A stretch of DNA of 64,000 nucleotides, taken from assembly GCA_947652605.1 (NCBI GenBank), contig OX393577.1, positions 21,703,466 to 21,767,465 on the forward strand, written 5' to 3'. Below are positions 1 through 10,211 of the stretch, piece after piece. Position 1 is the first letter of the stretch, and every line of letters starts with the position of its first letter. This DNA is from Elmis aenea (lineage: Eukaryota > Arthropoda > Insecta > Coleoptera > Elmidae). Under the pieces are notes generated by a model. The model ran no database searches and was not told where the DNA came from. It saw nothing but the letters and a program-made list of their open reading frames with translations. The position numbers were made by a program, and so were the translations under genes.

Positions 1-58
1 GCAAGACCAAAGCATAGAAAAACCCTATAGCTAAAAAAAATTTACAGTAGTATGGATA

Positions 59-340
59 GTGTTCAACAGGGGTGTCAAACTCGCGGCCCGCGGGCCGCAT
101 GCGGCCCGCAACGAATATTTTTGCGACCCGGCCAATATATCGGCACACAATAATGTATAATAAAATAACAAACCGACGCAGAATAAAAATAAGATAGGTA
201 GAATTCGCTAAACGTTTTTTAATTATACTCTTCTTTTGCTGTTATTAAACAAAAATTATTTTTTTTTGCGGCCCACCTAAAGTTAAACCTTGTTTGTATG
301 ACCCAAGTTAGCCATTGAGTTTGACACCCCTGGTGTACAA
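59..340. mobile_element. hAT-type MITE with 8-bp target duplication
   Basis: The element proper is 67-332. Its ends are a perfect 16-bp terminal inverted repeat, CAGGGGTGTCAAACTC at the left and GAGTTTGACACCCCTG at the right. It is flanked by GTGTTCAA (59-66) and GTGTACAA (333-340), an 8-bp duplication with one mismatch. A CAGGGG terminus with an 8-bp duplication is typical of the hAT superfamily. The left end is very GC-rich. At 266 bp it is non-autonomous and encodes nothing; a short minus-strand frame from 219 to 473 runs out of the element and is not a gene. Confidence 0.9.
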
Positions 341-1321
341 GATCATTTTTTTCAAAAGCATTAGACAAAGTGGAAATCATGCCAATGGTCGCAACCGTTC
401 TAGGAAGAAGAAGAATAGCAATGAGATTGCCATGCTTTTCATTTTTATCCTGGACACTCTGTATATGAAACAAATCTCTACTTAATACATTAATTAGGGA
501 TTAGTGAAGTGATTAATGCAGTTTTAATTGCACGATTATGATAATAGAGTTGCATATATAATTTTCTTCTAGCAACAGTGTCGCTATCTAAACAATTTCG
601 AACACCGGAATGCTTACGAATCCAGCGAGTGTTAAATAAATCAACGTCCATTCAAAATCAGCGTAGTGCGGTAATAAGTTACTATTTCATTTACATAAGT
701 ATTTTTTAATTACAAAGAAGTGGCCCATTTCCTAATTTCATTTTAGGTATAATATCATGAATTTATAGTGGAGCGGTAACGACATAGACAGGCGTGTAAT
801 TATTTTCGTTAGAAGAAGTAATAGTTATTAAGATATGCAAAGAGATACGTGTCGGTTGTTTATTGCTTTGAAGATTTTTTTAAGGAAGAGATATGTATCG
901 AGTTTTTGTACTGTGGTGTTGCTGTTTTTCTGCCAGTAAAATTAAAAATTCGACAAATTTAATTTATGTAGTAACGGTACATTGTACAAGATATGCAGTA
1001 ACTCATTTATAGTAATTTTTGTCATTACGCATATATTTGTTATTAATAAACTAAGAAAAGTGTGTTTACTATGAGACCCATTTTAGTATCTACTATCTGT
1101 AGATACCTACTATTTATTTGATTATCTTCAGTCCCTTACTCACAAAACCAACCATTCATCTTACAATGCTTAATGGCATAACAACAAAATGATCCTTCAA
1201 CATTATTTCCACGATATTAATGTATAAATCACACTTGGACATTGTAAAATAGGTAAATTTGCTTCCTATTATCGTTCTTTATTGCTTATAGAAGGGTTTA
1301 TCCCAGGGATGGGGATATGCG
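341..1321. other. AT-rich sequence, no gene seen
   Basis: The stretch is AT-rich with frequent stops in all frames. I see no terminal repeats, RNA gene or coding signature. Confidence 0.5.
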
Positions 1322-1423
1322 GGAATTGATACAGATATAATAGAGACCATTGAAACCAAAATATTTAAATGGTACGGACATATCCAGAGAATGGTTGAAA
1401 CCGATGGCCAAGTAAAACATTAA
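1322..1423 (+). pseudogene. Non-LTR retrotransposon C-terminal remnant
   Basis: An open stretch of 33 codons encodes IETIETKIFKWYGHIQRMVE. This matches the W-[FY]-GH-x-x-RM block found near the C-terminus of many arthropod LINE reverse transcriptase proteins, downstream of the polymerase domain. Nothing else of the element is recognisable on either side, so this is a small decayed tail. The assignment rests on one motif, and the clade cannot be stated. Confidence 0.55.
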
Positions 1424-1789
1424 AGAGTATGTGAATCATCCTTGAAAAACTACGGATCACTCAACATGTATTTTTTCGAACACCTCAATTCAATAAAATC
1501 TGATCGACAATTGCCTTTTTATTTTTAGGATTGCATCGTTAACATCTTGGTGTCATGCAGATACAACTAAATTTGCAAAGAAGCTAGGTTACTTATAAGA
1601 TGCACTTATTGTTAGCTTTTCTTTTTACTGATCACAAGTAGCTCCAAACGATAGAAGCTTTCAAGTAACAATTCTACAGAATAATTTCATTACCTAATTA
1701 ACTGGCGAAGCGGAAAGCACCCCTTGAAATGCAATTTGATGACGTATTATGGGTTGGAACATTGAACTTCTTCTTAACTTTCATTATCC

Positions 1790-2075
1790 CTGATCTTGTC
1801 CAACTTTTTCATCGACCGAGTAACCGACTGCCGGCAGTCAATTAGTCGTAATTGACGCCGCTAACTTGGAGAGGGGCTAATGGAATAAGAAGCGCTTGCG
1901 CTTCCAAGACTTGGACAAGATGCCAGGTCGGGGAGGCCAAGAAATTAATACTGAGCGCCGCTAACGAACGCAAAGTTATTTCCGTGCAGTCATTTTCTTA
2001 GTGGAGCGTCGGATAGCGTCTGCCGGCGTCAGCATTCGAAATCTCATGGGGGTGGCGAGCGTCGGCACCTGAAAA
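1790..2075. other. GC-rich island, possible regulatory sequence
   Basis: This stretch is clearly richer in G and C than its surroundings and lacks repeat ends. It contains repeated GCCGCTAACKxR-like words (about 1857 and 1959) and AATTAGTCGTAATTGA. No frame longer than about 60 codons crosses it. A conserved non-coding element of a nearby gene is possible but not shown. Confidence 0.3.
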
Positions 2076-2648
2076 CTACAGGCAAATTCGTTTTTTAGCT
2101 ACAATTTTAAAATTCGTGTTTTAATTATCAGTAAAAAGGTGTCAAATACATCAAGGCACTTAATAAACGTGATAAAAAAAGGTCATCATTTGGCGCGAGT
2201 AAAACTTGTGGAGTTTTATGTACGCGTCATGTTTACATGCACTGTACATAATTAATAATTAATGATAAAGGTTGCTAACTAAAATTTATACCTTGAATTT
2301 CAACGATAAAACTGCATCTTATAAAAAATTTCTTCCAAAAAGATACCCAAATGAAGCTATTTATTATCTTTTCCACACAAATGACGTTGCCAGTCGATAA
2401 ATTTGCTTTATTCGTTCTACAAAAAGTAAGAATTGTTGATGAACAGCTTTTTTTAATCATAATTCTTTTTAGAAACATGCTTATTGCTATGAAAAATAAT
2501 TAAGAAATAGTTTTTTAATGTCTAAAATATATTTGCTTTCTACATTTATTAATTACACAGCTAAAACTGATAAAATTTAAAACACTCTAGGGCAAATAAT
2601 TTGTACGAAAACGAAAAAAAAGATATACATGCAGATATACATACTCTC

Positions 2649-3772
2649 TTCTATGTGGATCACTCTCCACATAGAAGAACTACAAAGAAGTTTAAAGTAG
2701 AAAAATTGTTTCCCTTTTTAAGACCTATTCAGTGATGCTTTAATGGTTTCAAAAAAGTTTCATGGCATGCTAGATAATAAACAAAAATAAATAGTGGATA
2801 TTTTTACTTTCGCCATACGTAGTATGAAGAAAGTATTGTTTAAATCGTTAATAACTCGGTTATACCTGTACTTGATGGTACCTACATAAATATTTTTCGG
2901 TAAAGAGTTGTAGATTTTTTTACACACTGTAAAATGACAACATTTATTTGTTTCAATATTGTTTAGACTTAATAACGTGCATTTTTAAATGGATACTATA
3001 GTTGGCTATGGCTTCATGAAAAGGCATTTTTTTCTCTTTTTTGAATAATATAAACTTTATTGTATCTATTTTGATATTAAGGCTCAAAACAAATAAAATT
3101 CATCAAAAAGTCCCTATGAAGCTACAGAGAGTCAAGAATTTAAACAATGCTGAAACAAATAAATGTTTTTTTGTGCGATCGTACTAGAAACAGCTGTTTG
3201 ACGGACGCGTTAGCAACCATAAAGTAGGTACTGCATTACCGGCCCTATCCTTAGCAACGGCCGTAAAAGTTACTTTTCAGGCCGTTACCCTTAGCAACGG
3301 CCGAAAAAGTAACTTTTACGGCCGTTGCTAAGGAGAGGGCCGGTAATGCAGTACACACGCCGTCATCTGTCAGTGACAGAATGTCACGTAGTTTCTAACC
3401 TATAATTTTGAAAATGACTAAAAATTTAATTGTTTTTAATTCGATCGCACAAAAAATGTAATATGCACCTCGGCCAAAACGTACTTTTTGACCTTGATAC
3501 ATAAATAACTATTATTTTACAGTGCATAAAAAATCTACAACCTTTTTCCCAAAAATATTTTTGTACCATCAAGTATAACAGACTTATTAACGATTGAAAA
3601 AGTACGCCAGTTTTGATTTTTGTTGATTATCGAGCGTCCCATAGAACTTTTTTAAAACATCACTGAATAGGTCCCAAAAAGGGGAACAATTTGTCTAATT
3701 TAAACTTCTTTGTAGCTCTTACCGTTAATGAGATTCCAATAGTGATCCTTTTATGTGGAGGTTGTAGATCAC
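2649..3772. mobile_element. Foldback (long inverted repeat) element, damaged ends
   Basis: The left arm (about 2660-3170) and right arm (about 3400-3772) are inverted copies of each other. Landmarks are ACTACAAAGAAGTTTAAA at the left against TTTAAACTTCTTTGTAG at the right, and TTCAGTGATG against CATCACTGAA. The same arms form the element at 25561-26725, whose intact ends read CAGGGTGGTCCACATA. Here the left tip has been rebuilt into a local hairpin (TTCTATGTGG / CCACATAGAA, about 2649-2676). The left arm carries TATAGTTGGCTATGG at 2997-3011, a motif shared with several other elements. The arms enclose the small palindromic insertion at 3229-3353. No open frame is preserved. Confidence 0.8.
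3229..3353. mobile_element. Near-perfect palindromic MITE, TA-flanked
   Basis: The 121-bp unit 3231-3351 folds on itself almost completely. It starts CTGCATTACCGGCCCT, ends AGGGCCGGTAATGCAG, and has TTAGCAACGGCC words repeated inside. It is bounded by TA on both sides, consistent with a TA target duplication, although a palindrome with TA ends makes this ambiguous. It is far more GC-rich than its host element and lies near the centre of that foldback element. Confidence 0.75.
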
Positions 3773-4599
3773 CCACACAAATCGCACAAAACGAATTTTA
3801 CTTCAGATCTGAACTGTATGAGATCTGAAATAACAGACTAATCTTAGCTTTAACTAAACATATAAATATCTTGTTTACGACGAGCATTATTTTGCGTCAA
3901 CATTATGAAGTAAACACGATCCTGTTTCCTGTTATAACAAATAACTAACTTAGTGTGAGATAACAGAGTAATATGATATGCTTGTGTTAAGTTTGTTAAA
4001 GTTAAAAGTATGTTGAATACAGTTTCATAGCTAAACCATGTTCTGTTTTAGCCATTATCCTTTCATATATGAATATTATTAACGTGAGAAATTGTGGAGT
4101 TCATGATATTGTTAGTAACGAGGAGAATTAAATTTTGTTTGCGTGTAAACGTATTACGCATTATATTAAATTTTTTGTGCGTATTGTTTGCTCGATTTTA
4201 ATACTCCTACTTAATAAACGTTGTTTGCGTTTTTAGATATTTTAATCAATATTTTAACTAAATTAAAATATACCATTTAAGACTAAACTCTTTATGGGTA
4301 TACTTGTAACTGCGTTCTCTTTGGATTATTAATGAGCATAAAATTTACAAGTTTTAACAACATAAAAATCACTTACCTTTTTTCTTAAAATCATCGCTTC
4401 TTGCAGGAATATGTTTCAAAAATGTGGTACCCACGTAGGTAGATCGATTGATATATAGGTGCAAAAGTCTCGAAACGGTATAGATTTTTTTTTCCAACAA
4501 AGCGATTCATTTGAGAAAAAATATAATTGCTATTGTGGTTAAAATGTTATTTATTAATGTTTATATTTTAAATGAATAGTTTACCCAGTTTAAACTGTT
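3773..4599. other. AT-rich sequence, no gene seen
   Basis: No coding frame, RNA or transposon end is recognisable. Confidence 0.45.
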
Positions 4600-5072
4600 A
4601 ACTACAATTCAGTGTTTCTTAAACTGTGGGTCGCGACCCAAAAATGGGTCGCGAAAATTTTATTTTGGGTCGCAAACCATATTGAAACTAATAATAAAGT
4701 TTTTGTTTATTTAACTAAGCCGAAAATCAATAATATTTTATTCATTTTAAAGATATTTTTTTTGCGAAATCAGATTTTGAGTTTTAGTTGATATTTCATA
4801 GCAAATTCAATATGTGTTTTTTTATAATTATAAAAATAATAAAGGTTATGAATAGGGACCCAAACTGCAAAAAATAACGGTTCAGTTCTGGTTACCGGTT
4901 CGATAAATTTTAACTTTTCGATATACGTTACAAACCACCGGTTTTTAATTTATAATGATTCGGCAATCGGTTCCCGTTTAATGCCTTATTTGTTTTTGAT
5001 AAGAAATTTTAAAAAGTATACATTATGCATAAATTTTTGGTCAAATGTAATCAAAATTAATAAAAAAAAAGA

Positions 5073-6006
5073 TACCGGTAAACCGGGGCTACTTGAACAC
5101 TCCGGGGTAACTTGGTCACCTAGCTTATTGTTTATTATTTTACTTGTTTACATTTTACTTTGTTTTTTCTTCTCGATTTTGGCATGTTCTTATCGTTTGT
5201 GACAGGTAACTTTTGAATAAAAATGGTGCGCAATTACGAAAGAACTCCCGGTTCCAAACCTTATCGTAATTTTAAAGTCGAGTATCTGGAAAATGCCATA
5301 CGCCGTTCAAGCTGGAATGTCAAAAAAACTGGCAGCAAAAACCTATAAAGTGCCTCGATCAACATTAGCTAGAAAGGTTCTTGGAAAGAATTTGGGGTCA
5401 GTTGGTCATCCAAGAGTTTTTTCGGGCAAAGAGGAGGCCACCATAACGGAGACACTTGGCGTTGTCGCCAATTGGGGTTTCCCCCTAACTAGGCTGGATG
5501 TAAGGACTGTTATTTCAAAATATCTTGAAAAACAGGGAAAAACAGTTAGTATTTTCAAAGACAACATGGAGAGGATTTCCTTAATTCATTTATCCAAAGA
5601 AACAACCTGTAATAAAAATGATTGTTCTAAATTTGTGTTCTCTTTATTATCAACAAAGTTCGATAAAATGACTGATAATTATACAAAAAAATATGTATAT
5701 AAAGACTTTTTTACTTGTTACAACTAAATTTGGGGTAACATAATCACAAAATGCATTTATATTGTAGGTTTTATCAAATTTTTCGAGTGTGACCAAGTAG
5801 CCCCAACCCCGGGGCTAGTTGGTCACCACATTTTTAATTTTTTTTTTCAAAAACTGTATTTAAATTAGAGCCTCTGGATAATTTAGGTGTTGTATATTGC
5901 TATTGTCGGTAAAATCAAATTGATTTGAAATCAAAATATCGATTAGTTTCAGAATTACCTTTAAAAAAGTGATAAAATGGTGTCCAAGTAGCCCCCGATT
6001 ACGGTA
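5073..6006. mobile_element. Pogo-type element (inner layer), TA TSD
   Basis: Ends CCGGTAAACCGGGGCTACTT at the left and, read inward from the right, CCGTAATCGGGGGCTACTT form the inverted repeat. The element spans 5075-6004 and is flanked by TA on both sides. Subterminal copies of TTGGTCACC and CCAAGTAGCCCC recur, including a hairpin near 5790-5828 (GTGACCAAGTAGCCCC against GGGGCTAGTTGGTCAC, one mismatch) that looks like two ends joined. A truncated transposase N-terminus lies inside, which supports the pogo assignment. The DDE domain is absent. Confidence 0.75.
5223..5727 (+). pseudogene. Pogo/Tigger-like transposase N-terminus, frameshifted and truncated
   Basis: The reading starts at ATG 5223 with MVRNYERTPGSKPYRNF and a Psq-type helix-turn-helix. 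It shifts frame near 5293 and continues as AVQAGMSKKLAAKTYKVPRS, the second half of the HTH. It then gives ANWGFPLTRLDVRTVISKYL, the conserved segment between the DNA-binding domain and the DDE domain in pogo-family transposases. After FKDN the sequence departs from the family, and no DDE catalytic block follows before the stop at 5727. The product would bind transposon ends but could not catalyse; in this copy the frameshift breaks even that. Identification of the family is firm and function is excluded. Confidence 0.85.
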
Positions 6007-6263
6007 TGCAATGACATTAAGAAATATAATTGATCCAAATTGAATCGTTTATAGCGGTTTGAACCGGTACGTTCCGAGTTTGTGGTTTTTTAACTAAAAG
6101 GTTCGTATGGTTTAAGTTCAAGTTCGGGTTTGGTTCGGGTCCATGGTTAGGAATGGTAATAAATGGTTAATATTATCATTTTAAAGTACCAAAATTTTGT
6201 TGGGTCGAGACAATTTTTTGGATTGAAAAGTGGGTCACGAAGAAAAAAGTTTAAGAAACGCTA

Positions 6264-6639
6264 AACTACACGATGTCTGTTGCTTGAAATCAAAAAAGAA
6301 CAAGTGAAAAATAATAAACTGATCGAGTATACTCTTTAGTTAATTGCGAACATTTTCGGAGGACCTGAAAGTCTTATCCTTTACGTGAGTTAATAATTAT
6401 TGCCGCATGGTTAGCTGTAGTATATTAGAGTAAATAATTCAGGAAAAAGAATGTTCATAATTTGGGATATATAATTATAAAACAGTTTTTTATCTTTTTA
6501 ACATTCTACGAAATCTCAATAAATGTTTATTAGATTTGCAACCGCGTTTCTGCATTTTCGTTTTATTAAATTGCGCTAAGCTCAATCTACCACATCCAAA
6601 ATTCAATCAAAGCTTCAATCCAAAGTGGTATATCTGATT
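6264..6639. other. AT-rich sequence, no gene seen
   Basis: Nothing recognisable lies between the nested hAT stack and the GC-richer island that follows. Confidence 0.45.
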
Positions 6640-6800
6640 CTGAAGTCTTTGCACTCTTTCTGTGAATGTCAGGTCTTTCAATCTGCGACCCGGGATTCAG
6701 CTGGCTGATTGATTCCAAGACTAGGATGGGAACTCGGCGAAGCGCGGGGATAGCTCATCCAATCTCGCCGCCTCTCGTGTGTCGCATACGTCACCAACCA
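6640..6800. other. GC-richer island with a short open frame
   Basis: The composition rises to near 50% GC over about 160 bp. A 64-codon plus-strand frame from 6666 to 6860 crosses it, but its residues match no family I know and the frame continues into AT-rich sequence. It could be part of an exon or a conserved non-coding element; the data do not decide. Confidence 0.25.
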
Positions 6801-7230
6801 GACAGATTTTATTGCATTTTCTTCCATTTCCAAGATAAAAGATGGACGGTTTTCGTTTAAATCAATGCTCTATTCGTATTCACAATAGATGTTTTAAATT
6901 TGTTCTGTGTCGTTGATTTTCAATTCAGTGTCAAGAAAATTTAATATTGCTTTGTTACGAAGCGTTATGTGAATTCTCGATTTTCTTTTTATGGATGTTC
7001 TACTGCTGACTTCGCCTTTTAAAATTTTAAAACGCTGCTCGTAGCTACTTATTAGTATTCGCGATAACTGTTATTGTTTGAAATAACTACAAGCCAATTC
7101 CTAAGAAAGGGTTGACTGGAAAAGTTTTGACCACCTTTTTTTCATGTAAAAATCTTTTAAAATTAAAAAAACCTTTTAATTAATGATAATAAAAAAAAAA
7201 ACTAGCAAGCTGTAAAAAGTAAAAACTGTA

Positions 7231-7340
7231 CCTTCATATTATCCACTTCCTTAATTCACATTTGGGTCGTTAATTGTCAAAGTCCAGTTAGTTGTAACCT
7301 ACTTTATAATCACTTAAGATAATGGAAGTAGTCAGAACAT
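7231..7340. repeat. Dispersed repeat, copy 1 of 3
   Basis: CCTTCATATTAT, then TTAATTGTCAAAG, CAGTTAGTTGTAACCTA and CATTTCC occur here in the same order as at 63020-63160. A more diverged copy lies at 54935-55025. Shared order over about 100 bp without obvious ends suggests a fragment of an unclassified interspersed repeat. Confidence 0.55.
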
Positions 7341-8007
7341 TTCCAAATTATCATTTATAACGCCTTAAAAATTCAAAAAATGTTTCGATTGCACATTTAG
7401 TAAAGTCTTTCCTTCCTTGGCTTCAATTTACTGCCGGTTTAAGAAATTTAAAAGGAGTTCTGTTCAGCATCAGAAAGGAACAGCACGTTTTTCTATAGCT
7501 GTTACAGAAACAAAAATACTGTGCTGCTGTTAAAAATATAATTGAACATGATAATAATCACCTACGCGGTAATAGAGCATCAACTTAAGATTGAATGGCA
7601 ACCGTTTTTTTTGCCGCATCAGCTCTCTAAGTTCTAAGCTCCAAAAAAAAATTTTGCATGAAATTTTGAATCTTCTCAGTAATAAAGACGGGCACCAATT
7701 TTTTTCCCCAGAATTGTGACAGGATACAAAACTTACATTAATTTTTTTGATGTTCCTACCGCTTAGAAAGTCGTGTAAGCTCTGACAAAAATGGCAGACA
7801 ATTAAAAAATTATATTTTTGGACGAAAAATATAAAAAAATTCGAGCATCGTTCATTTGACTTCACAAAGTGCGACTTTTGGTTATTTTTTGAGCTTGAAC
7901 GAAATTTGCACGGTAGACTGCCTTGTCTGATTAGTGGATTGGCACTGCTGTTTACGATGAATTAGTATTATTTACCCATTTCATTAAAAAACAATACCTT
8001 TATTATG
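7341..8007. other. AT-rich sequence with an unrecognised minus-strand frame
   Basis: A 111-codon frame runs on the minus strand from 7865 to 7530. It is rich in Phe, Ser and Lys, as expected from T-rich sequence, and shows no domain or motif. I do not call it a gene. Confidence 0.35.
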
Positions 8008-8494
8008 TTTAAAATTGGGTCTAGGAACATTCTTCGCCCACAATTGTTCGCCTCCACAATTCTTCGCCCACATTTCTTCGCCTACACAATTCTTCGCCGC
8101 CACAATTTTTCGCCGCATACAAGCATATCACAAATTTTATTTATAAATGTGATTGTTTTTATTTATAACGTAACTTTTACAGATTATTTGACATTAGCCT
8201 AAAATTGTTTCTTGTATATTAATACTTCTTCTTTTAATATTATGTTTAAAAATTGCTTCATAAATAGCGTATGTTGTGATTTTAAATCTTATGTTATTAT
8301 AGTATGAATTAAAATTAAATTAACCTAACCAAAATTGACCTAACCTAACCCAATGTAAAGTAATCTGTAAAAATTTCGTTATAAATAAAAACAATCACAT
8401 TTACAAACAAAATTTGTGTATGCTTGTATGCGGCGAAAAATTGTGGCGGCCAAGAATTGTGTAGGCGAAGAATGTTCCGGACAGGTCGAAAACT
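8008..8494. mobile_element. Foldback/Rehavkus-like (Mutator-type) element, family 1 copy 1
   Basis: The element is about 8017-8485. Its left end has six degenerate units of a TTCTTCGCCCACAA-type repeat, and its right end has three units in inverse orientation (AGGCGAAGAATGTTCC). The outermost bases read GGGTCTAGGAACATTC and, inward from the right, CCTGTCCGGAACATTC. Inner arms also invert (CACAAATTTTATTTATAAA against its complement near 8400). The second copy at 50294-51354 has a perfect 9-bp duplication. Here the flanks TTTAAAATT and TCGAAAACT agree at only 6 of 9 positions. Terminal tandem repeats plus a 9-bp duplication fit Drosophila Foldback and the Rehavkus branch of Mutator. Confidence 0.7.
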
Positions 8495-9816
8495 ATGATG
8501 TGTACAATACGGATCCATTTAGTAAATCAATAATTATTTTTGTTCGATATGGGCCAACCCAGGGCCATCGTGCCAACCTCAATTATTTGCAAAGCACGAC
8601 AAAAGCTGATCATACAAGTAGTTGTGGTTTTGTTTTCATATTTGGTACTACAAAGGAAAATTTCAAAAACTTTAAATATCAATAATAAATATTTTAATCT
8701 AAAGTAGCTTTATAATAAGGTTTTAGCCAACAATTGTAAAACCTAGAGAACAATAAATAATTTTGTTGCTCATTGAAGAATTTTTCGATCGATTAACAAG
8801 CACTAATAAAATTGTCAAATCAGATTTTAAAATTGTCCTAAAAGCCATCAAATTCGCAATTCAGGGAAAGCTATTATTTTAAGAGGATTCAAAATTTAGT
8901 ACAGCTAACCTATTCATTATAAAATATTTTGCTGAGCAACCATTATACCTTTTACTAGTAAGCCTATCGTTTTAACTCGGATAACAGATAATATTGCTAA
9001 TTGCGGGCTAACATAAAGATTGTTATCTAAAAGTATTATAAAGACGCTATTCAGATTTCATCGACCTCAAAATATTACCTGGGGCCACATTTAACATAAC
9101 ATTTTGGCGGTGCGTTTTACATAATCTTTCGGCACCTAAATCATCAAACGCTGCACTAATCGACGTACACAGGGTTGCCAGAACATCTGTTTTAAAGAGA
9201 ACATGTTCTCTTTTTTTATTCTGATCTTTCTTTTTCTTTTTTCATACAAAAATGTTCACTTTTGTTCTCTTTTTTTGGTTTCTCGTTTTTGAAATGAAAA
9301 TTTCATTTAATATTCGCTTTAAACTTAAAGCTGTCAACTCTCTCATTATTTAGTGCTCTAGAAATTAAAACATTTAATTTTGGAAACTACAAATATTTTG
9401 GAATCGTTAATTATTATAATTTTTGAACCACGGATTTCTTTGAACATAGCTTTTTGTCTTTTAAAGTTGCCTGTATTCTCCAAAATTTAATTAAAAATGG
9501 TTATGAACAAGATTGTAGTAATTTCAAGAATAATGTTTTTTTTCCTATCAAAAATCAGATTTTATTAAATTTAATTTAAAAAAATTGACTTTTTGTCAAA
9601 AAACCGATTCCGCAACCTTCAAAGTCGATTAAAGTAACCTAAATGTCATTTAAAATTTACAAAAACGTTTTTTGGACAATAATTGTTGACATAATTAAAA
9701 TCAATTTGTGCAGGTCATGGCACCCTTAATATAAAACTAAATTTTGTTTAAAAAATTAACCAAAATAGTGCATTTGTATCCAAAATCGCTTCCTCTTTCC
9801 AAAAATGTAAAAATAT
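8495..9816. other. AT-rich sequence, no gene seen
   Basis: Short frames only. A 20-bp palindrome lies at 9194-9213 and is listed separately. ACAGGGTTGCCAGA near 9170 resembles a transposon end, but I found no partner end. Confidence 0.4.
9194..9213. repeat. 20-bp perfect palindrome
   Basis: AAAGAGAACATGTTCTCTTT is its own reverse complement. The centre GAGAACATGTTCTC resembles a dimeric binding site, but no function can be claimed. Confidence 0.8.
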
Positions 9817-10211
9817 ACAGGGTGTTCCATTTAAAATAACAAAGTTGGGGTCATTTCCGGCGAAACCGGAAGTGAAACAAATGTGTGCAACGGCTCAAAA
9901 AGCCCGATTTTTTGCACATATCATATATCTAAATTTTCATTTATCTAAAATCAAAACTAAAGAAAAAAAAGGGGGTGTACCACACTTCATTTACACCCGG
10001 TATACAAGGTGTTCTATTTGAAATAACAAAGTAAGGGTCATTTCCGGCCAAACCGGAAGTGAAACAATGGTATACATATATATATACTCCAATTATCCGG
10101 TTTTTCTTACATAGGTATCGTATGATAAAATTTCATTTATTTAAAATCAAAACTAACGAAAAAAAAGAAGGCTGTGTTAGAAGGTTAGAATAGAACTCAG
10201 TTACAGCCGGT
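9817..10211. repeat. Tandem dimer of a ~190-bp CAGGGTGTTC repeat
   Basis: Unit 1 (about 9817-10005) and unit 2 (about 10006-10211) are direct copies. Each begins ACARGGTGTTC, followed by AAATAACAAAG and GGGTCATTTCCGG. A self-complementary CCGGN-AAACCGGAAGTG segment follows, then TTCATTTATNTAAAATCAAAACTAA and an end like ACACCCGGTATAC or ACAGCCGGTATGC. The termini look like inverted ends (CAGGGTGT / ACACCCGG), so a small MITE that has amplified in tandem is plausible. Confidence 0.7.

Larger units (their letters stand above)
4844..6152. mobile_element. hAT-type element (middle layer), 8-bp TSD
   Basis: The element is 4852-6144. Its left end contains AGGGACCCAAACTGC and its right end reads GTTCGGGTCCAT, with subterminal ATAACGGTTCAGTTC and repeated CGGTTC words. 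The flanks GGTTATGA (4844-4851) and GGTTAGGA (6145-6152) are an 8-bp duplication with one mismatch. It belongs to the same family as the complete copy at 15038-15482, which has matching ends and CGGTTC-rich subterminal sequence. It lies inside the hAT element at 4610-6263 and is itself interrupted by a pogo-type element. Confidence 0.75.
4610..6263. mobile_element. hAT-type element (outer layer of a triple nest)
   Basis: The left end CAGTGTTTCTTAAACTG followed by GGGTCGCGACCC, and the right end reading inward TAGCGTTTCTTAAAC, form an imperfect terminal inverted repeat of about 15 bp. Both subterminal regions carry GGGTCGCG or GGGTCACG words. The flanking 8-mers AACTACAA (4600-4607) and AACTACAC (6264-6271) resemble a target duplication, but the left one lies 2 bp outside the terminus. 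Without later insertions only about 360 bp of this element remain, so it is non-autonomous. Confidence 0.65.

Noticed and set aside
8317..8351. Telomeric (TTAGG)n-type repeat from TAACCTAACC words
   Set aside because: Only two imperfect units occur, and they lie inside a transposon interior, so they are not evidence for an interstitial telomere.
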